A stretch of DNA of 64,000 nt from Streptomyces sp. APSN-46.1. Lineage in GTDB: Bacteria; Actinomycetota; Actinomycetes; Streptomycetales; Streptomycetaceae. A model generated the notes under the pieces. That model worked only from the letters and a program-made list of their open reading frames with translations. It made no database searches and had not been told where the DNA came from. Both the position numbers and the translations under genes were made by a program. Position 1 is the first letter of the stretch. The number at the start of each line of letters is the position of its first letter. The stretch lies in NCBI RefSeq assembly GCF_022815725.1, contig NZ_JALGRF010000004.1:88133-152132 (forward strand), written 5' to 3'. Positions 14,745 to 23,678 of this stretch are shown in pieces.

Positions 14745-15146
14745 ATGGACGAGCTCACCCGCCATGACGTACGGAATTACCCGCCCCGGCAGGACTCGGT
14801 ACCGGCGGCGCGGGCCGCATGGCTGGCCGTGGCATGGGGGTACCCGGATCTGGCGGGCGATGTCACGTTGCTGACCAGCGAGTTGACCACCAACGCACTC
14901 CTGCACGGCTCGCTGCGCGACCGGCACCTCAGGGTCGGACTGCACCTCGCGGGAGCAGTGCTCCGCATTGAGGTCACCGATCCGAAAGGTGAGCGGCGGC
15001 CCGAACCGCGAGCGGTGGTGGCGGACGACGAGCAGTACGGGCGGGGGCTACAGATCGTGAACGCGCTCTCGGAGCGGTGGGGTGCCTCGGACCGCGTCGT
15101 CGGCAAAACCGAATGGGCGGAGCTGGCGCTCAGGCCGCCCGTATAG
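14745..15146 (+). CDS. RsbW-like ATP-binding protein (HATPase_c fold)
   Basis: A 133-residue protein with the GHKL ATPase fold of anti-sigma-factor kinases. N box: LLTSELTTNALLHGS; G1-like region: LRIEVTDPKG; G2-like: GRGLQIVNALSERWG. Proteins of this type in Streptomyces may act as anti-sigma factors or as partners of WhiJ-like regulators. GGAGG lies eight bases before the chosen ATG (MDELTRHDV). It is transcribed divergently from the WhiJ-like gene across a 239-base gap that should hold the control region for both. The typical G1 DxGxG motif is degenerate (DPKGER), so kinase activity is uncertain. Confidence 0.75.
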   Translation: MDELTRHDVRNYPPRQDSVPAARAAWLAVAWGYPDLAGDVTLLTSELTTNALLHGSLRDRHLRVGLHLAGAVLRIEVTDPKGERRPEPRAVVADDEQYGRGLQIVNALSERWGASDRVVGKTEWAELALRPPV

Positions 15147-15218
15147 CCCGTATAGGGGGCCGTACGGAAGCCCCCGGCGGAGGGGCGGTCGCCGGGGGCG
15201 CGGGGGAATGGGGGGTGC

Positions 15219-15992
15219 CTACTCGATGGGGAGCGGGGGCGCGGGGACCGGGAGCGGCGGGAGGCCCGGCAGGCCGAGCCCGGTGAGCAGGGCCACCAGT
15301 GTGGCGACGAGGTCGGCGACGACGTCGGTGGCCTTGGCCTTGGCGTCCGTCGAGCAGCCGCAGGGGCCGGCCGCCTTGGTGAGGCCGTCCACGGACGCCT
15401 TGAGCTTGTCGATGGCCCCGGTGAGCACATCGAGCGGGCCGGACGCGGCGCGCGGCGCCGTCTTGGCGGCGGCGGGCAGCTTGGGCGCCGCCACCGGGAG
15501 CTTCGGCGCGGGGAGCGCCGGGGCCGGCAGCGCCGGGGCGGGTACGGGGAGGTCCACCGGAGGCTTGGCGGGCAGCTCCGGGGCGGGCACCGGCAGCTCG
15601 GGCGCCGGCACGGGCAGTTCCGGCGCCGGTACGGGCAGCTTGGGATCGGGCGCCGGCACGGGCAGGGCAGGGGCGGCCGGGAGGCTCTTCTTCAGGTCGG
15701 CGAGTGCCGCGTCGATCTTCTCCTTCAACGCGGCCAGATCCGCCTCCGGGAGCTTCCCGTCCGGCGACTTCAGGATCGCCGCGAGGAGGTCGGTGACGGG
15801 CTTGAGCACCCCGCCCACGGCCCCCAGCGACTGCACCTGCGCGAGCAGCGCCTCGGTGCCGGGGATGGCCTTCCCGGCCGCGGGGGCCGGCGGTCGCTCG
15901 GGCGCGCCGGCCGCCCCGGCGAGGCCGGGGGACGCGGCCAGCAGGGTGACACAGAGGACGGCGGGGACGGTGTAGCGGGTGAAGCGGCGCAA
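15219..15992 (-). CDS. Secreted Pro/Ala-rich repeat protein
   Basis: A 257-residue protein with a signal peptide (VPAVLCVTLLAASPGLAGAAG) and a mature part dominated by PVPAPELP-type repeats in the middle (about residues 105-170). A helical segment precedes them and a C-terminal region with a CGC pair (AAGPCGCSTDAKAK) and a hydrophobic LVATLVALLTGLGLPGLPPL follows. The start is TTG, supported by AGGAGAG at the proper distance and by the normal basic n-region RRFTRYT. The Pro-rich repeat resembles a wall-spanning spacer. It is probably surface-exposed; function unknown. Confidence 0.65.
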   Translation of the reverse strand: MRRFTRYTVPAVLCVTLLAASPGLAGAAGAPERPPAPAAGKAIPGTEALLAQVQSLGAVGGVLKPVTDLLAAILKSPDGKLPEADLAALKEKIDAALADLKKSLPAAPALPVPAPDPKLPVPAPELPVPAPELPVPAPELPAKPPVDLPVPAPALPAPALPAPKLPVAAPKLPAAAKTAPRAASGPLDVLTGAIDKLKASVDGLTKAAGPCGCSTDAKAKATDVVADLVATLVALLTGLGLPGLPPLPVPAPPLPIE

Positions 15993-16292
15993 CGGATCTC
16001 TCCTGTCCAGGGGTGACAGCGATGTGTGTGAGGGGGCATGGGACGTGCCCCAGACCACTGACCGACACCCCGTCAGCTCCCGCAACCCGGGGCCGAGTTG
16101 CGTCCCGTACGACACGCCGGGCATCTGCCGTGGTCACCCGTCTGACCTGCGGAAACCTCATCACCCGGACGCGGTGCTCCGTCAGGACGCGGCGCACCGC
16201 CCCCTGTGCGGTGCCCGCCCTTCACCGACACCTGACGAAGTCCTGCGGCACCCGTCGTCGGGGCTCCATGGCCCGTGTGAGGGGTTCTCGTC

Positions 16293-17054
16293 ATGTCGAA
16301 CCGCTTTGCGGACAAGGTCGTACTGGTCACCGGCGCGGGCGCCGGTATCGGCCGGGCCAGCGCGCTGGCCTTCGCCCGTGAAGGCGCCACCGTGGTGGCC
16401 TCCGGCGTCCGGCCCGAGTCGATCGCGGAGACCGTCCGCCTGATCGAGGAGGAGGGCGGCAAGGCGAGCGCCGTCACCGCCGACGTCTCCCGCCCCGAGG
16501 ACATGGCCCGCCTGGTGGAGACCGTGGTGCGCGAGCACGGCGCGCTGCACGTGGCCCACAACAACGCTGGGATCTTCACCAAGCCCGCCCCGGTCGGGGA
16601 CATCGACCTGGACGTCTGGAAGAAGACCTTCGACGTGAACCTGAACGGCGTGCTGCACTCCATGCAGCAGGAGATCGTCCACATGCGGGCCAACGGCGGC
16701 GGCGTCATCGTCAACACCTCCTCCAACATCGGCTCCCACGGCCGCCGTCCGGGCCTGGCGGCCTACGCCACCTCCAAGGCGGCCGTGAGCACCCTCACCC
16801 GGGTGGCCGCGCTCGACCACATCAAGGACGGCATCCGCATCAACTCGGTCAGCCCCGGCGCCACCGACACCGCCATGTCCTTCCGCCCGGGCGAGAGCGA
16901 GGCCGACCGCGCCGAGCGGCTCGCGGGCGTCGTGCCGATCGGGCGCGTCGGCGGTACGGACGAGGTCGTCGCCGCGGTGCTGTGGCTGGCGTCCGACGAG
17001 GCGAGCTTCGTCGTCGGCCACGACCTGGTCGCCGACGGCGGCGTCACCGCGTAA
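16293..17054 (+). CDS. SDR-family oxidoreductase
   Basis: A 253-residue classical short-chain dehydrogenase/reductase. The cofactor motif TGAGAGIG is at residues 14-21, NNAG near 90, and the catalytic Ser-Tyr-Lys triad appears as NTSSNIGSHG and YATSK (about residues 140-160). GVRPES after the second strand replaces the acidic residue that would favour NAD, so NADP is plausible. The C terminus DEASFVVGHDLVADGGVTA is typical of the family. GAGGGG precedes the ATG. Substrate unknown; the gene is isolated, with a convergent Pro-rich secreted-protein gene upstream on the other strand. The 300-base gap before it holds nothing else I recognise. Confidence 0.85.
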   Translation: MSNRFADKVVLVTGAGAGIGRASALAFAREGATVVASGVRPESIAETVRLIEEEGGKASAVTADVSRPEDMARLVETVVREHGALHVAHNNAGIFTKPAPVGDIDLDVWKKTFDVNLNGVLHSMQQEIVHMRANGGGVIVNTSSNIGSHGRRPGLAAYATSKAAVSTLTRVAALDHIKDGIRINSVSPGATDTAMSFRPGESEADRAERLAGVVPIGRVGGTDEVVAAVLWLASDEASFVVGHDLVADGGVTA

Positions 17055-17120
17055 CGGACCCGGACCCCGTGGGGGCCGGGGGCCGGACCGGCCGTGAACG
17101 GGCCCGGTTAGGGTTTCCGC

Positions 17121-18350
17121 ATGGGGAACTGGACCGCGCCGAGCGCCATAGAACGAGAGCTGGAAGAGGCCAAGGCGGCCGGAAACTGGCCGGCCTTCTT
17201 CGACGCCCTCGCCCTCGCCGAGCTCTTCGTCCCGCAGTCCCGCGCCTACCAGGACGCCAACCCCACCCGCGTGCGGCTGGAGCCCTCGTACTTCCCGCAG
17301 GTCCGCGCCCGCGCCTACTCCGTGTTCACGGCCGGGATGCTGCCCGTCCCCACGCCCGAGCTGGTCTTCGAGGGCCAAACCCTCGCCTGGTTCGTCGACC
17401 ACTTCCCGTCCGACGGGGCCGCGTACCTGGCCGTCAATCCCGGGACCCCCTTCGAGGTCTTCCTGCCCGCCTCGCCCGCCCACCGCGCCACCTGGGACTT
17501 CCACTACCGCCGCAAGCCGCGCTACGTCGGCCTGGAGCAGGACAAGGTCCACTCGCTGCACGTCGGCGGCGCGCTGCACGGCCCCGTCGCCTTCGGGCTG
17601 GCCTGCGGCGCGCACCTCTCCGTCCACAACGGGCTGTTCTGGAACGCCCTCGGCTACCACGGCGAGGGCTACACCAAGGAGCGCGAGAAGCTGGAGAAGT
17701 GGTGGGGCGTCACCACCCGCGAGGACTGGCTGAGCACCACCCGGAGTCTGCTGGCCGCCGACATGGTCAGCTCGGTGTGGGAGTACGCGCTGCGCGTGCG
17801 CCGCGCCCTCGCCCAGGACTTCGCGGGCCCGGTGGACGTGGAGCACTGGCGGCACGCGGCCGAGTACAGCCTGCGCGTGAGCGCCCGGAAGGCCGCCGAG
17901 CCGCAGCTCACCCCCGAGGGGGTCACGGTGGCCACGCCCCGGCCGACCGCCGAGGTCGAGGGAGAGATCGCGGGCGTGCAGCGGCTCATCGGGCGCATCA
18001 CCCGCTACGAGCAGCGGTTCCGGGCCGACGGACTGCTCGGTGAGGGCAAGTTCATCCGGTCGGTGGAGGCCTGGGACTACGGACGGGCCTCCCAGATGGC
18101 CCGCTGGGGCCTCGGCGCCCGGTTCGGGACGCTCGCGGAGACCGAGGACGCCGTGATCCGCGCCGGCCAGGCCTGCCGACTCGCGTACCGCTCGTGGGAG
18201 GACCTCTCCGTCGGGTACATCCTCGGGCGCTGCCTGCACTTCGACGAGGAGGAGTTCGGGCACTGGTACGAGAGCATGGCGACCACCCACCAGGCGCTGA
18301 TGGCCGACCCCGGCAGTCCGTGGCGGAACATCCCCTGGTCCCCGGTGTAG
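17121..18350 (+). CDS. DUF1266 domain-containing protein
   Basis: A 409-residue soluble protein. The N-terminal half (to about residue 160) has YQDANPTRVRLEPSYFPQV and VFTAGMLPVPTPELVFEGQTLAWFVDHFP, resembling the SseB-like or enhanced-serine-sensitivity type of module. The C-terminal half has KLEKWWGVTTREDWLSTTRSLL, YEQRFRADGLL, VEAWDYGRASQMARWGLGA and YRSWEDLSVGYILGRCLHFD, the pattern of DUF1266. The function is not known; members occur near secretion or toxin loci in other bacteria, and as orphans in Streptomyces. It stands alone here. Confidence 0.75.
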   Translation: MGNWTAPSAIERELEEAKAAGNWPAFFDALALAELFVPQSRAYQDANPTRVRLEPSYFPQVRARAYSVFTAGMLPVPTPELVFEGQTLAWFVDHFPSDGAAYLAVNPGTPFEVFLPASPAHRATWDFHYRRKPRYVGLEQDKVHSLHVGGALHGPVAFGLACGAHLSVHNGLFWNALGYHGEGYTKEREKLEKWWGVTTREDWLSTTRSLLAADMVSSVWEYALRVRRALAQDFAGPVDVEHWRHAAEYSLRVSARKAAEPQLTPEGVTVATPRPTAEVEGEIAGVQRLIGRITRYEQRFRADGLLGEGKFIRSVEAWDYGRASQMARWGLGARFGTLAETEDAVIRAGQACRLAYRSWEDLSVGYILGRCLHFDEEEFGHWYESMATTHQALMADPGSPWRNIPWSPV

Positions 18351-18478
18351 ACCGTGCGGACCGGGCAGATCATGTAGATCATGTAGACCTGACGAAGATG
18401 CCCGGGACCTCCCGTAGTCGGCACCTCGGAGCGGGGAACCCCCGCTACCGCACCCGTCGGCCAACTAGCCTGCGTGGC

Positions 18479-18898
18479 ATGACTGTTGAGCTGAACGACA
18501 CCGTACGCAAGCTCCTCGACTCCCCGCACCCGGCGGTCCTCTCCACGCTCAACCCCGACGGCAGCCCGCAGAGTTCGGTGGTCTGGGTGACGCGGGACGG
18601 CGGTGAGCTGCTGGTGTCCACGGTGCGGGGCCGCCGCAAGGAGCGGAACATCCTGCGGGACGGGCGGGTCGGCCTGACCGTCTTCGACCTGGCCAACCCC
18701 TTCCTCTACGTGGAGATCCGCGGCACCGCCCTCCTGTCCGAGGACGCCGGCCGGGCGGTGGCCACCCGCATCACCGAGGAGTACCTGGGCCCGGAGGGCG
18801 CCAAGGAGTACGGGCAGGCCCCGCCGGAGGAGGTACGGATGGTCGTCCGCATCACCCCGCGGAAGGTCCTCGGCAACGCCGCCCGGGCCGCGGGCTGA
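18479..18898 (+). CDS. PPOX-class F420-dependent (FDOR-like) protein
   Basis: A 139-residue split beta-barrel flavin/F420-binding protein. It reads LDSPHPAVLSTLNPDGSPQSSVVWV, then RRKERNILRDGRVGLTVFD and PFLYVEIRGTALLSEDAG, which is the PPOX-type F420-binding pattern. Such proteins reduce unsaturated substrates such as biliverdin or quinones using F420H2; the substrate here is unknown. The ATG gives the family N terminus directly. A tandem 9-base repeat (AGATCATGT twice) lies about 95 bases upstream and might be a regulatory site. Confidence 0.8.
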   Translation: MTVELNDTVRKLLDSPHPAVLSTLNPDGSPQSSVVWVTRDGGELLVSTVRGRRKERNILRDGRVGLTVFDLANPFLYVEIRGTALLSEDAGRAVATRITEEYLGPEGAKEYGQAPPEEVRMVVRITPRKVLGNAARAAG

Positions 18899-18937
18899 GG
18901 CAGCCGGGGGCTGAGGCAGCCGCGCCGGTGTGACCGC

Positions 18938-19888
18938 TCAGGCCTGGGGCTGTTCCAGGACGAGGCGGATCTCGGTGACCTCGTAGCCCGCGCGGTCGAA
19001 GGCGGCGGCCATCGGGGTGTTGACGGTGTCCGTGGTCGCGGTGATGCGCTCGGCGCCCTCGGCCGCGTGGAAGCGGGTGATCTCGGCGAGGACCTCGTCG
19101 ATCAGGCCCTTGCCGCGCTGCTCGGGTACGACGCCCAGGTAGCCGACATTGCGGTGGTACGGGGTCGCCGAGGGGATCGCCATTCCCGCCAGGGTGCCGT
19201 CCGGGAGTTCGGCGAGGCGCCACCAGGAACGCTCGCCGGGGCAGTCGAGGTAGAACTCGACGTCCTCGCGGGCCAGTTGCTCGGGGTCCATCGACTGGAG
19301 CTCGGTCTGCGTGTGCAGGTCGAGGCTCCCGGACGAGAGGCGGACGAACGCGTCGAGGAACTCCTCGTCGGTGCCCTCGCGGAAGACGAGCCGCCCGGTG
19401 GGCTCGGCGGTGCCGACGGCCGGGGTCCACTCGTAGCGCAGGCGCTCGATCTCGCGCGTCAGGCCGGTCCGGTACGCCGCCTCCTGCCGCCAGGCGACGG
19501 CGGCGGCGAGCCGCGGGTCGGTCCGCCAGCCGCGGGGCAGCGAGATGTTGTAGACGGGAAGGTTCCCGAAGGCGGCGTGCCCGGCGGCGAGGAGCCCGGC
19601 GGCCAGGGCGGCCGGGTCGGCCACGGTGGACCGCACCTGGAGGCAGTCGAGCGCGATGGGCCGCTCGCTGTCGGCGCGGCCCCACCACAGGGCGCGGGCC
19701 AGGATCTCGCCGTCCTCGTCCTCGGCGAACCAGGTCCATTCGGGCCGGAACCGGTGCGCGGAGAGTTCCTCGCGGATCTTCTCGGTGGTCAGGGCGGGGA
19801 CGGGTCCGTCGGCCGGGTAGGCGACGGCGCGGTCCAGGTCTGCGGGGTCTGCTGTGGCAGCGCGAAAAATCATCCCGGCGATGATCAC
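18938..19888 (-). CDS. GNAT-family N-acetyltransferase
   Basis: A 316-residue protein made of two GNAT-like halves. The C-terminal half has the acetyl-CoA binding motif NVGYLGVVPEQRGKGLIDEVLAE and the following TDTVNTPMAAAFDRAGYEV, typical of active GNAT enzymes. The N-terminal half (RFRPEWTWFAEDEDGEILARALWW) is a degenerate copy that could serve dimerisation or substrate binding. The start is a GTG; an ATG five codons later (MIFRAATAD) is equally likely, as neither has a clear Shine-Dalgarno sequence. It converges with the F420-type gene. The substrate is unknown. Confidence 0.8.
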   Translation of the reverse strand: MIIAGMIFRAATADPADLDRAVAYPADGPVPALTTEKIREELSAHRFRPEWTWFAEDEDGEILARALWWGRADSERPIALDCLQVRSTVADPAALAAGLLAAGHAAFGNLPVYNISLPRGWRTDPRLAAAVAWRQEAAYRTGLTREIERLRYEWTPAVGTAEPTGRLVFREGTDEEFLDAFVRLSSGSLDLHTQTELQSMDPEQLAREDVEFYLDCPGERSWWRLAELPDGTLAGMAIPSATPYHRNVGYLGVVPEQRGKGLIDEVLAEITRFHAAEGAERITATTDTVNTPMAAAFDRAGYEVTEIRLVLEQPQA

Positions 19889-20009
19889 ACGGCGCGACGG
19901 CCCCGGCCAGGGATTTTGGACTCCGGGCAGGTCAGGTCGGGTCGGGTCATACGGCCGATGGCCGGCTCCCGGGAGGGGGACCGGCCATCGGCGCGGGGCG
20001 TACCGCCCG

Positions 20010-21485
20010 CTACGACCAGGTGACGAGGCGGCGCGGGTGTTCCAGGACCGCCGCGATGTCGGCCAGGAAGCGGGAGCCGAGTTCGCCGTCGATGAGGCGG
20101 TGGTCGAAGGACAGCGCCAGGGTGGTGACGTGGCGCGGCTTGACCTTGCCCTTGTGCACCCACGGCTGGAGCTTGATCGCGCCGACCGCGAGGATCGCGG
20201 CTTCGCCGGGGTTCAGGATCGGCGTACCGGTGTCGACGCCGAAGACGCCGACGTTGGTGATGGTGATGGTGCCGTTCTGCATGTCGGCCGGGGAGGTCTT
20301 GCCGTCGCGGGCCGTGGCGACCAGACCGGACAGGGCCTCGGAGAGCTCGCGCAGCGTCTTGGCGTGAGCGTCCTTGATGTTCGGGACGATCAGGCCGCGG
20401 GGGGTGGCCGCGGCGATGCCGAGGTTGACGTAGTGCTTGAGGACGATCTCCTGGGCCGCCTCGTCCCAGGACGCGTTGACGTCCGGGTTGCGGCGGATGG
20501 CCACGAGGACGGCCTTGGCGATGAGGAGCAGCGGGTTGATCCGCAGACCGGCGAGGTCCGGGTCGTCCTTGAGCTCCTGGACCAGCTTCATCGTCCGGGT
20601 CACGTCGAACGTGATGAACTCGGTGACGTGCGGGGCGGTGAAGGCGGAGCCGACCATCGCCTGGGCGGTGACCTTGCGGACGCCCTTGACCGGGATCCGG
20701 GTCTCGCGCTCCGCCGCCGTGGCCTTCGCGGCGGCCGGAGCCTGGACCGCCGCCTCGGCCGGAGCCGGAGCGGGGGCCGCCACCGGGGCCGGAGCCGCGG
20801 CCTGCGGGGCGAGCGCCGCGGAGGCCGCGGCGTGCACGTCCTCGCGGGTCACGACGCCGCCCTCCCCGGTGGGAACCACCGAGGCCAGGTCGATGCCGAG
20901 GTCCTTGGCGAGCTTGCGCACCGGCGGCTTGGCCAGTGCGCGGGCCGCGCCGGAACCGGGAACCCGGGTAGCCGTGCCGTTCTGGGTACCGGGAACCTGG
21001 GTGGCCGTGCCGTTCTGCGCCGCCTGAGCCAGGGCGGCCGCCGCGGGCTGCGCCGGGACGCCGGCCAGGCCGGCGACCGGGGCCTGCGGCGCCGCCTTGC
21101 GCGGGCGCCGCTTGGTGGACGCCTCGGAGACGCCGTAGCCGACCAGGACGGGCTGGCGGGCGGCGGGCGCAGCCTCGGCTGCCTCCGCCGCCTCGGCCGG
21201 GGCCGCCTCCTGGACCGGAGCTTCCGCCTCGTCGGCGCCGCCGGGGGCCGTCTGCACGGCGATGATGACCTGGCCGACGTCGACCGTGGTGCCCTCTTCG
21301 TAGCGCAGGGCCTGCACGACACCGTCGAACGGGATCGGCAGTTCCACGGCGGCCTTCGCCGTCTCGACCTCGCAGACGACCTGCCCGTCGGTGACGGTGT
21401 CACCGGGCTGGACGTACCACTTGAGGATCTCGGCCTCGGTGAGGCCCTCGCCCACATCGGGCATCTTGAATTCGCGGATCGTCAC
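20010..21485 (-). CDS. bkdC: Branched-chain 2-oxoacid dehydrogenase E2 (set 1)
   Basis: A 491-residue dihydrolipoamide acyltransferase core component. The lipoyl domain carries the lipoylated Lys44 in CEVETAKAAVEL. After an Ala/Pro/Gln-rich linker, the E1/E3-binding domain is RKLAKDLGIDLASVVPTGEG. The C-terminal catalytic domain ends with the active-site motif FDHRLIDGELGSRFL. It is the last gene of bkdABC set 1. The complex converts branched 2-oxoacids from Val, Leu and Ile to acyl-CoA starters for branched fatty acids and polyketides. No E3 gene lies in the cluster, so dihydrolipoamide dehydrogenase must be supplied from elsewhere. The linker contains an Asn-Gly-Thr-Ala repeat (VPGTQNGTATRVPG). 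Confidence 0.92.
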   Translation of the reverse strand: MTIREFKMPDVGEGLTEAEILKWYVQPGDTVTDGQVVCEVETAKAAVELPIPFDGVVQALRYEEGTTVDVGQVIIAVQTAPGGADEAEAPVQEAAPAEAAEAAEAAPAARQPVLVGYGVSEASTKRRPRKAAPQAPVAGLAGVPAQPAAAALAQAAQNGTATQVPGTQNGTATRVPGSGAARALAKPPVRKLAKDLGIDLASVVPTGEGGVVTREDVHAAASAALAPQAAAPAPVAAPAPAPAEAAVQAPAAAKATAAERETRIPVKGVRKVTAQAMVGSAFTAPHVTEFITFDVTRTMKLVQELKDDPDLAGLRINPLLLIAKAVLVAIRRNPDVNASWDEAAQEIVLKHYVNLGIAAATPRGLIVPNIKDAHAKTLRELSEALSGLVATARDGKTSPADMQNGTITITNVGVFGVDTGTPILNPGEAAILAVGAIKLQPWVHKGKVKPRHVTTLALSFDHRLIDGELGSRFLADIAAVLEHPRRLVTWS

Positions 21486-21495
21486 AGGGCTCTCC

Positions 21496-22476
21496 TCAGT
21501 ACGCCAGCGAGCGGTCGACGGCGTCGAGCACCCTGTCCAGGCCCGGCAGGTACTCGTCCTCCAGGCGGGCCGGCGGATACGGGGCGTGGAAGCCGCCCAC
21601 GCGCAGCACCGGCGCCTCCAGGTGGTAGAAGCACCGCTCCGTGATGCGAGCGGCGATCTCCGAGCCCACGCCCAGGAACACCGGCGCCTCGTGGACGACC
21701 ACGAGCCGGCGGGTCTTCTCCACCGAGGCCTGCAGTGCGTCGAAGTCGATGGGGGACATCGAGCGCAGGTCCACGACCTCCACCGACTTGCCCTCCTCGG
21801 CCGCGGCGGCGGCCGCCTCCAGGGAGACCTTCACCATCGGGCCGTACGCGGCGAGCGTGATGTCCGTACCCGTACGGGCCACGCGCGCGGCGTGCAGCGC
21901 GTCCGGGATGGCCTCGGCATCGACCTCGCCCTTGTCCCAGTAGCGCCGCTTCGGCTCGAAGAAGATCACCGGGTCGTCGCTGAGGATCGCCTGCTGGAGC
22001 ATCCAGTACGCGTCCGAGGCGTTCGACGGGGAGACCACCTTGAGGCCCGGGACGTGCGCGAACAGCGCCTCGGGGGACTCCGAGTGGTGCTCCACCGCGC
22101 CGATGCCGCCCGCGTAGGGGATGCGCACGACGACGGGCAGCTTGATCTTGCCCAGCGCCCGCGCGTGCATCTTCGCGAGCTGCGTGACGATCTGGTCGTA
22201 GGCGGGGAAGACGAAACCGTCGAACTGGATCTCCACCACCGGCCGGTAGCCGCGCAGCGCGAGGCCGATCGCGGTGCCGACGATGCCGGACTCGGCGAGC
22301 GGGGTGTCGATGACCCGCTCCTCGCCGAAGTCCTTCTGCAGGCCGTCGGTGATGCGGAAGACACCGCCCAGCTTGCCGACGTCCTCGCCCATGATCAGGA
22401 CCTTCGGGTCCGTCTCCAGGGCCTTGCGCAGCGACTCGTTGAGCGCCTTCGCGATCGACATCTTTGCCACAGCCAT
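21496..22476 (-). CDS. bkdB: Branched-chain 2-oxoacid dehydrogenase E1 beta (set 1)
   Basis: A 326-residue transketolase-type subunit. Family landmarks are VLIMGEDVGKLGGVFRITDGL, then DTPLAESGIVGTAIGLAL and EIQFDGFVFPAYDQIV. It also has PYAGGIGAVEHHSESPEALF and a final GGFHAPYPPARLE. It forms the alpha2beta2 E1 with the product of the gene upstream. The start ATG shares one base with the stop of bkdA (TGATG), so translation is coupled. The downstream bkdC follows after ten bases. Confidence 0.92.
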   Translation of the reverse strand: MAVAKMSIAKALNESLRKALETDPKVLIMGEDVGKLGGVFRITDGLQKDFGEERVIDTPLAESGIVGTAIGLALRGYRPVVEIQFDGFVFPAYDQIVTQLAKMHARALGKIKLPVVVRIPYAGGIGAVEHHSESPEALFAHVPGLKVVSPSNASDAYWMLQQAILSDDPVIFFEPKRRYWDKGEVDAEAIPDALHAARVARTGTDITLAAYGPMVKVSLEAAAAAAEEGKSVEVVDLRSMSPIDFDALQASVEKTRRLVVVHEAPVFLGVGSEIAARITERCFYHLEAPVLRVGGFHAPYPPARLEDEYLPGLDRVLDAVDRSLAY

Positions 22477-23678
22477 CAGTGACCCTCCTCGGCAGACTCG
22501 AAGGACGCGAGGTAGGCGGCGAACTGGGCGCGCTCCTCGTCGACGAGCGCGTGCCCGTCCGCGTAGACGTTCTCGAAGATCGCCATGGTGTCCGGGTCGG
22601 GCATGGCGCGCACGACCTCGCGCACCCGCTTGCCCAGGGTCTCGCTCTCCGCCTCCAGGCCCTCGAAGAAGGCCTCGTCGGCGCCGCCGGTCGCGAGCAG
22701 GTGGGCCTTCAGGCGCAGGATCGGGTCCTTCGCCTCCCAGGCCGCCGTCTCCTCGTCCCGCCGGTACTTCGTGGGGTCGTCGGAGGTGGTGTGCGCGCCC
22801 ATGCGGTACGTGAACGCCTCGACCAGCGTCGGGCCCTCGCCGCGCCGGGCCCGCTCCAGCGCCCACCGGGTCACGGCCAGGCAGGCCAGCACGTCGTTGC
22901 CGTCCACGCGGACGCCCGGGAAGCCGAAGCCCTGCGCGCGCTGGTAGAGCGGCACGCGCATCTGGCGCTCGGTCGGCTCGGAGATCGCCCACTGGTTGTT
23001 CTGGCAGAAGAACACCACGGGGGAGTTGTAGACGGCCGCGAAGGTGAACGCCTCGGCCACGTCGCCCTGGCTGGAGGCACCGTCACCGAAGTACGCGATG
23101 ACCGCCGAGTCGGCGCCGTCCTTGGCCACACCCATCGCGTAACCGGTCGCGTGCAGCGTCTGCGAGCCGATCACGATCGTGTACAGGTGGAAGTTGTTGG
23201 TGTTCGGGTCCCAGCCACCGTGGTTCACACCGCGGAACATGCCGAGGAGGTTGGTCGGGTCGACGCCACGACACCAGGCCACACCGTGCTCACGGTAGGT
23301 CGGGAAGACGTAGTCGTCGTCGCGCAGCGCCCGGCCGGAGCCGATCTGGGCGGCTTCCTGGCCGAGGAGCGAGGCCCACAGGCCCAGCTCGCCCTGGCGC
23401 TGCAGCGAGGTCGCCTCGCCGTCGAAACGGCGGGTCAGGACCATGTCGCGGTAGAGCCCGCGCAGGTCCTCGGTGGTGATGTCGGCGACGAAGGGGGCGA
23501 ATTCCGCGTTCTCCGCGGTCTCTACCCGGTCCCCCTCGGGCGTCAGCAGCTGTACGAGCTGGGGCTCGGCGTTCTGCGCGGTGGCGGCGGCGGCCTGTGC
23601 GGCGCTCGTCGCGCCTGCCGCCCGCTTGGTGCCGCTGCTGCGTCGCGGCTTGCGCGCGGCAGTGCTCTCCACGGTCAC
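22476..23678 (-). CDS. bkdA: Branched-chain 2-oxoacid dehydrogenase E1 alpha (set 1)
   Basis: A 400-residue thiamine-diphosphate subunit. The ThDP motif is GDGASSQGDVAEAFTFAAVYNSP ending in the NN before QWAI; upstream are RRFDGEATSLQRQGELGL and YVFPTYREHGVAW. Phosphorylation-loop-like residues YRMGAHTTSDDPTKYR are present. It starts at a GTG with GGAGGAG just upstream. It has an N-terminal Ala/Thr-rich extension of about 40 residues not needed for catalysis. It is the first gene of the set-1 operon. The 317-base region upstream, divergent from a response regulator, should carry its promoter. Confidence 0.92.
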   Translation of the reverse strand: MTVESTAARKPRRSSGTKRAAGATSAAQAAAATAQNAEPQLVQLLTPEGDRVETAENAEFAPFVADITTEDLRGLYRDMVLTRRFDGEATSLQRQGELGLWASLLGQEAAQIGSGRALRDDDYVFPTYREHGVAWCRGVDPTNLLGMFRGVNHGGWDPNTNNFHLYTIVIGSQTLHATGYAMGVAKDGADSAVIAYFGDGASSQGDVAEAFTFAAVYNSPVVFFCQNNQWAISEPTERQMRVPLYQRAQGFGFPGVRVDGNDVLACLAVTRWALERARRGEGPTLVEAFTYRMGAHTTSDDPTKYRRDEETAAWEAKDPILRLKAHLLATGGADEAFFEGLEAESETLGKRVREVVRAMPDPDTMAIFENVYADGHALVDEERAQFAAYLASFESAEEGH

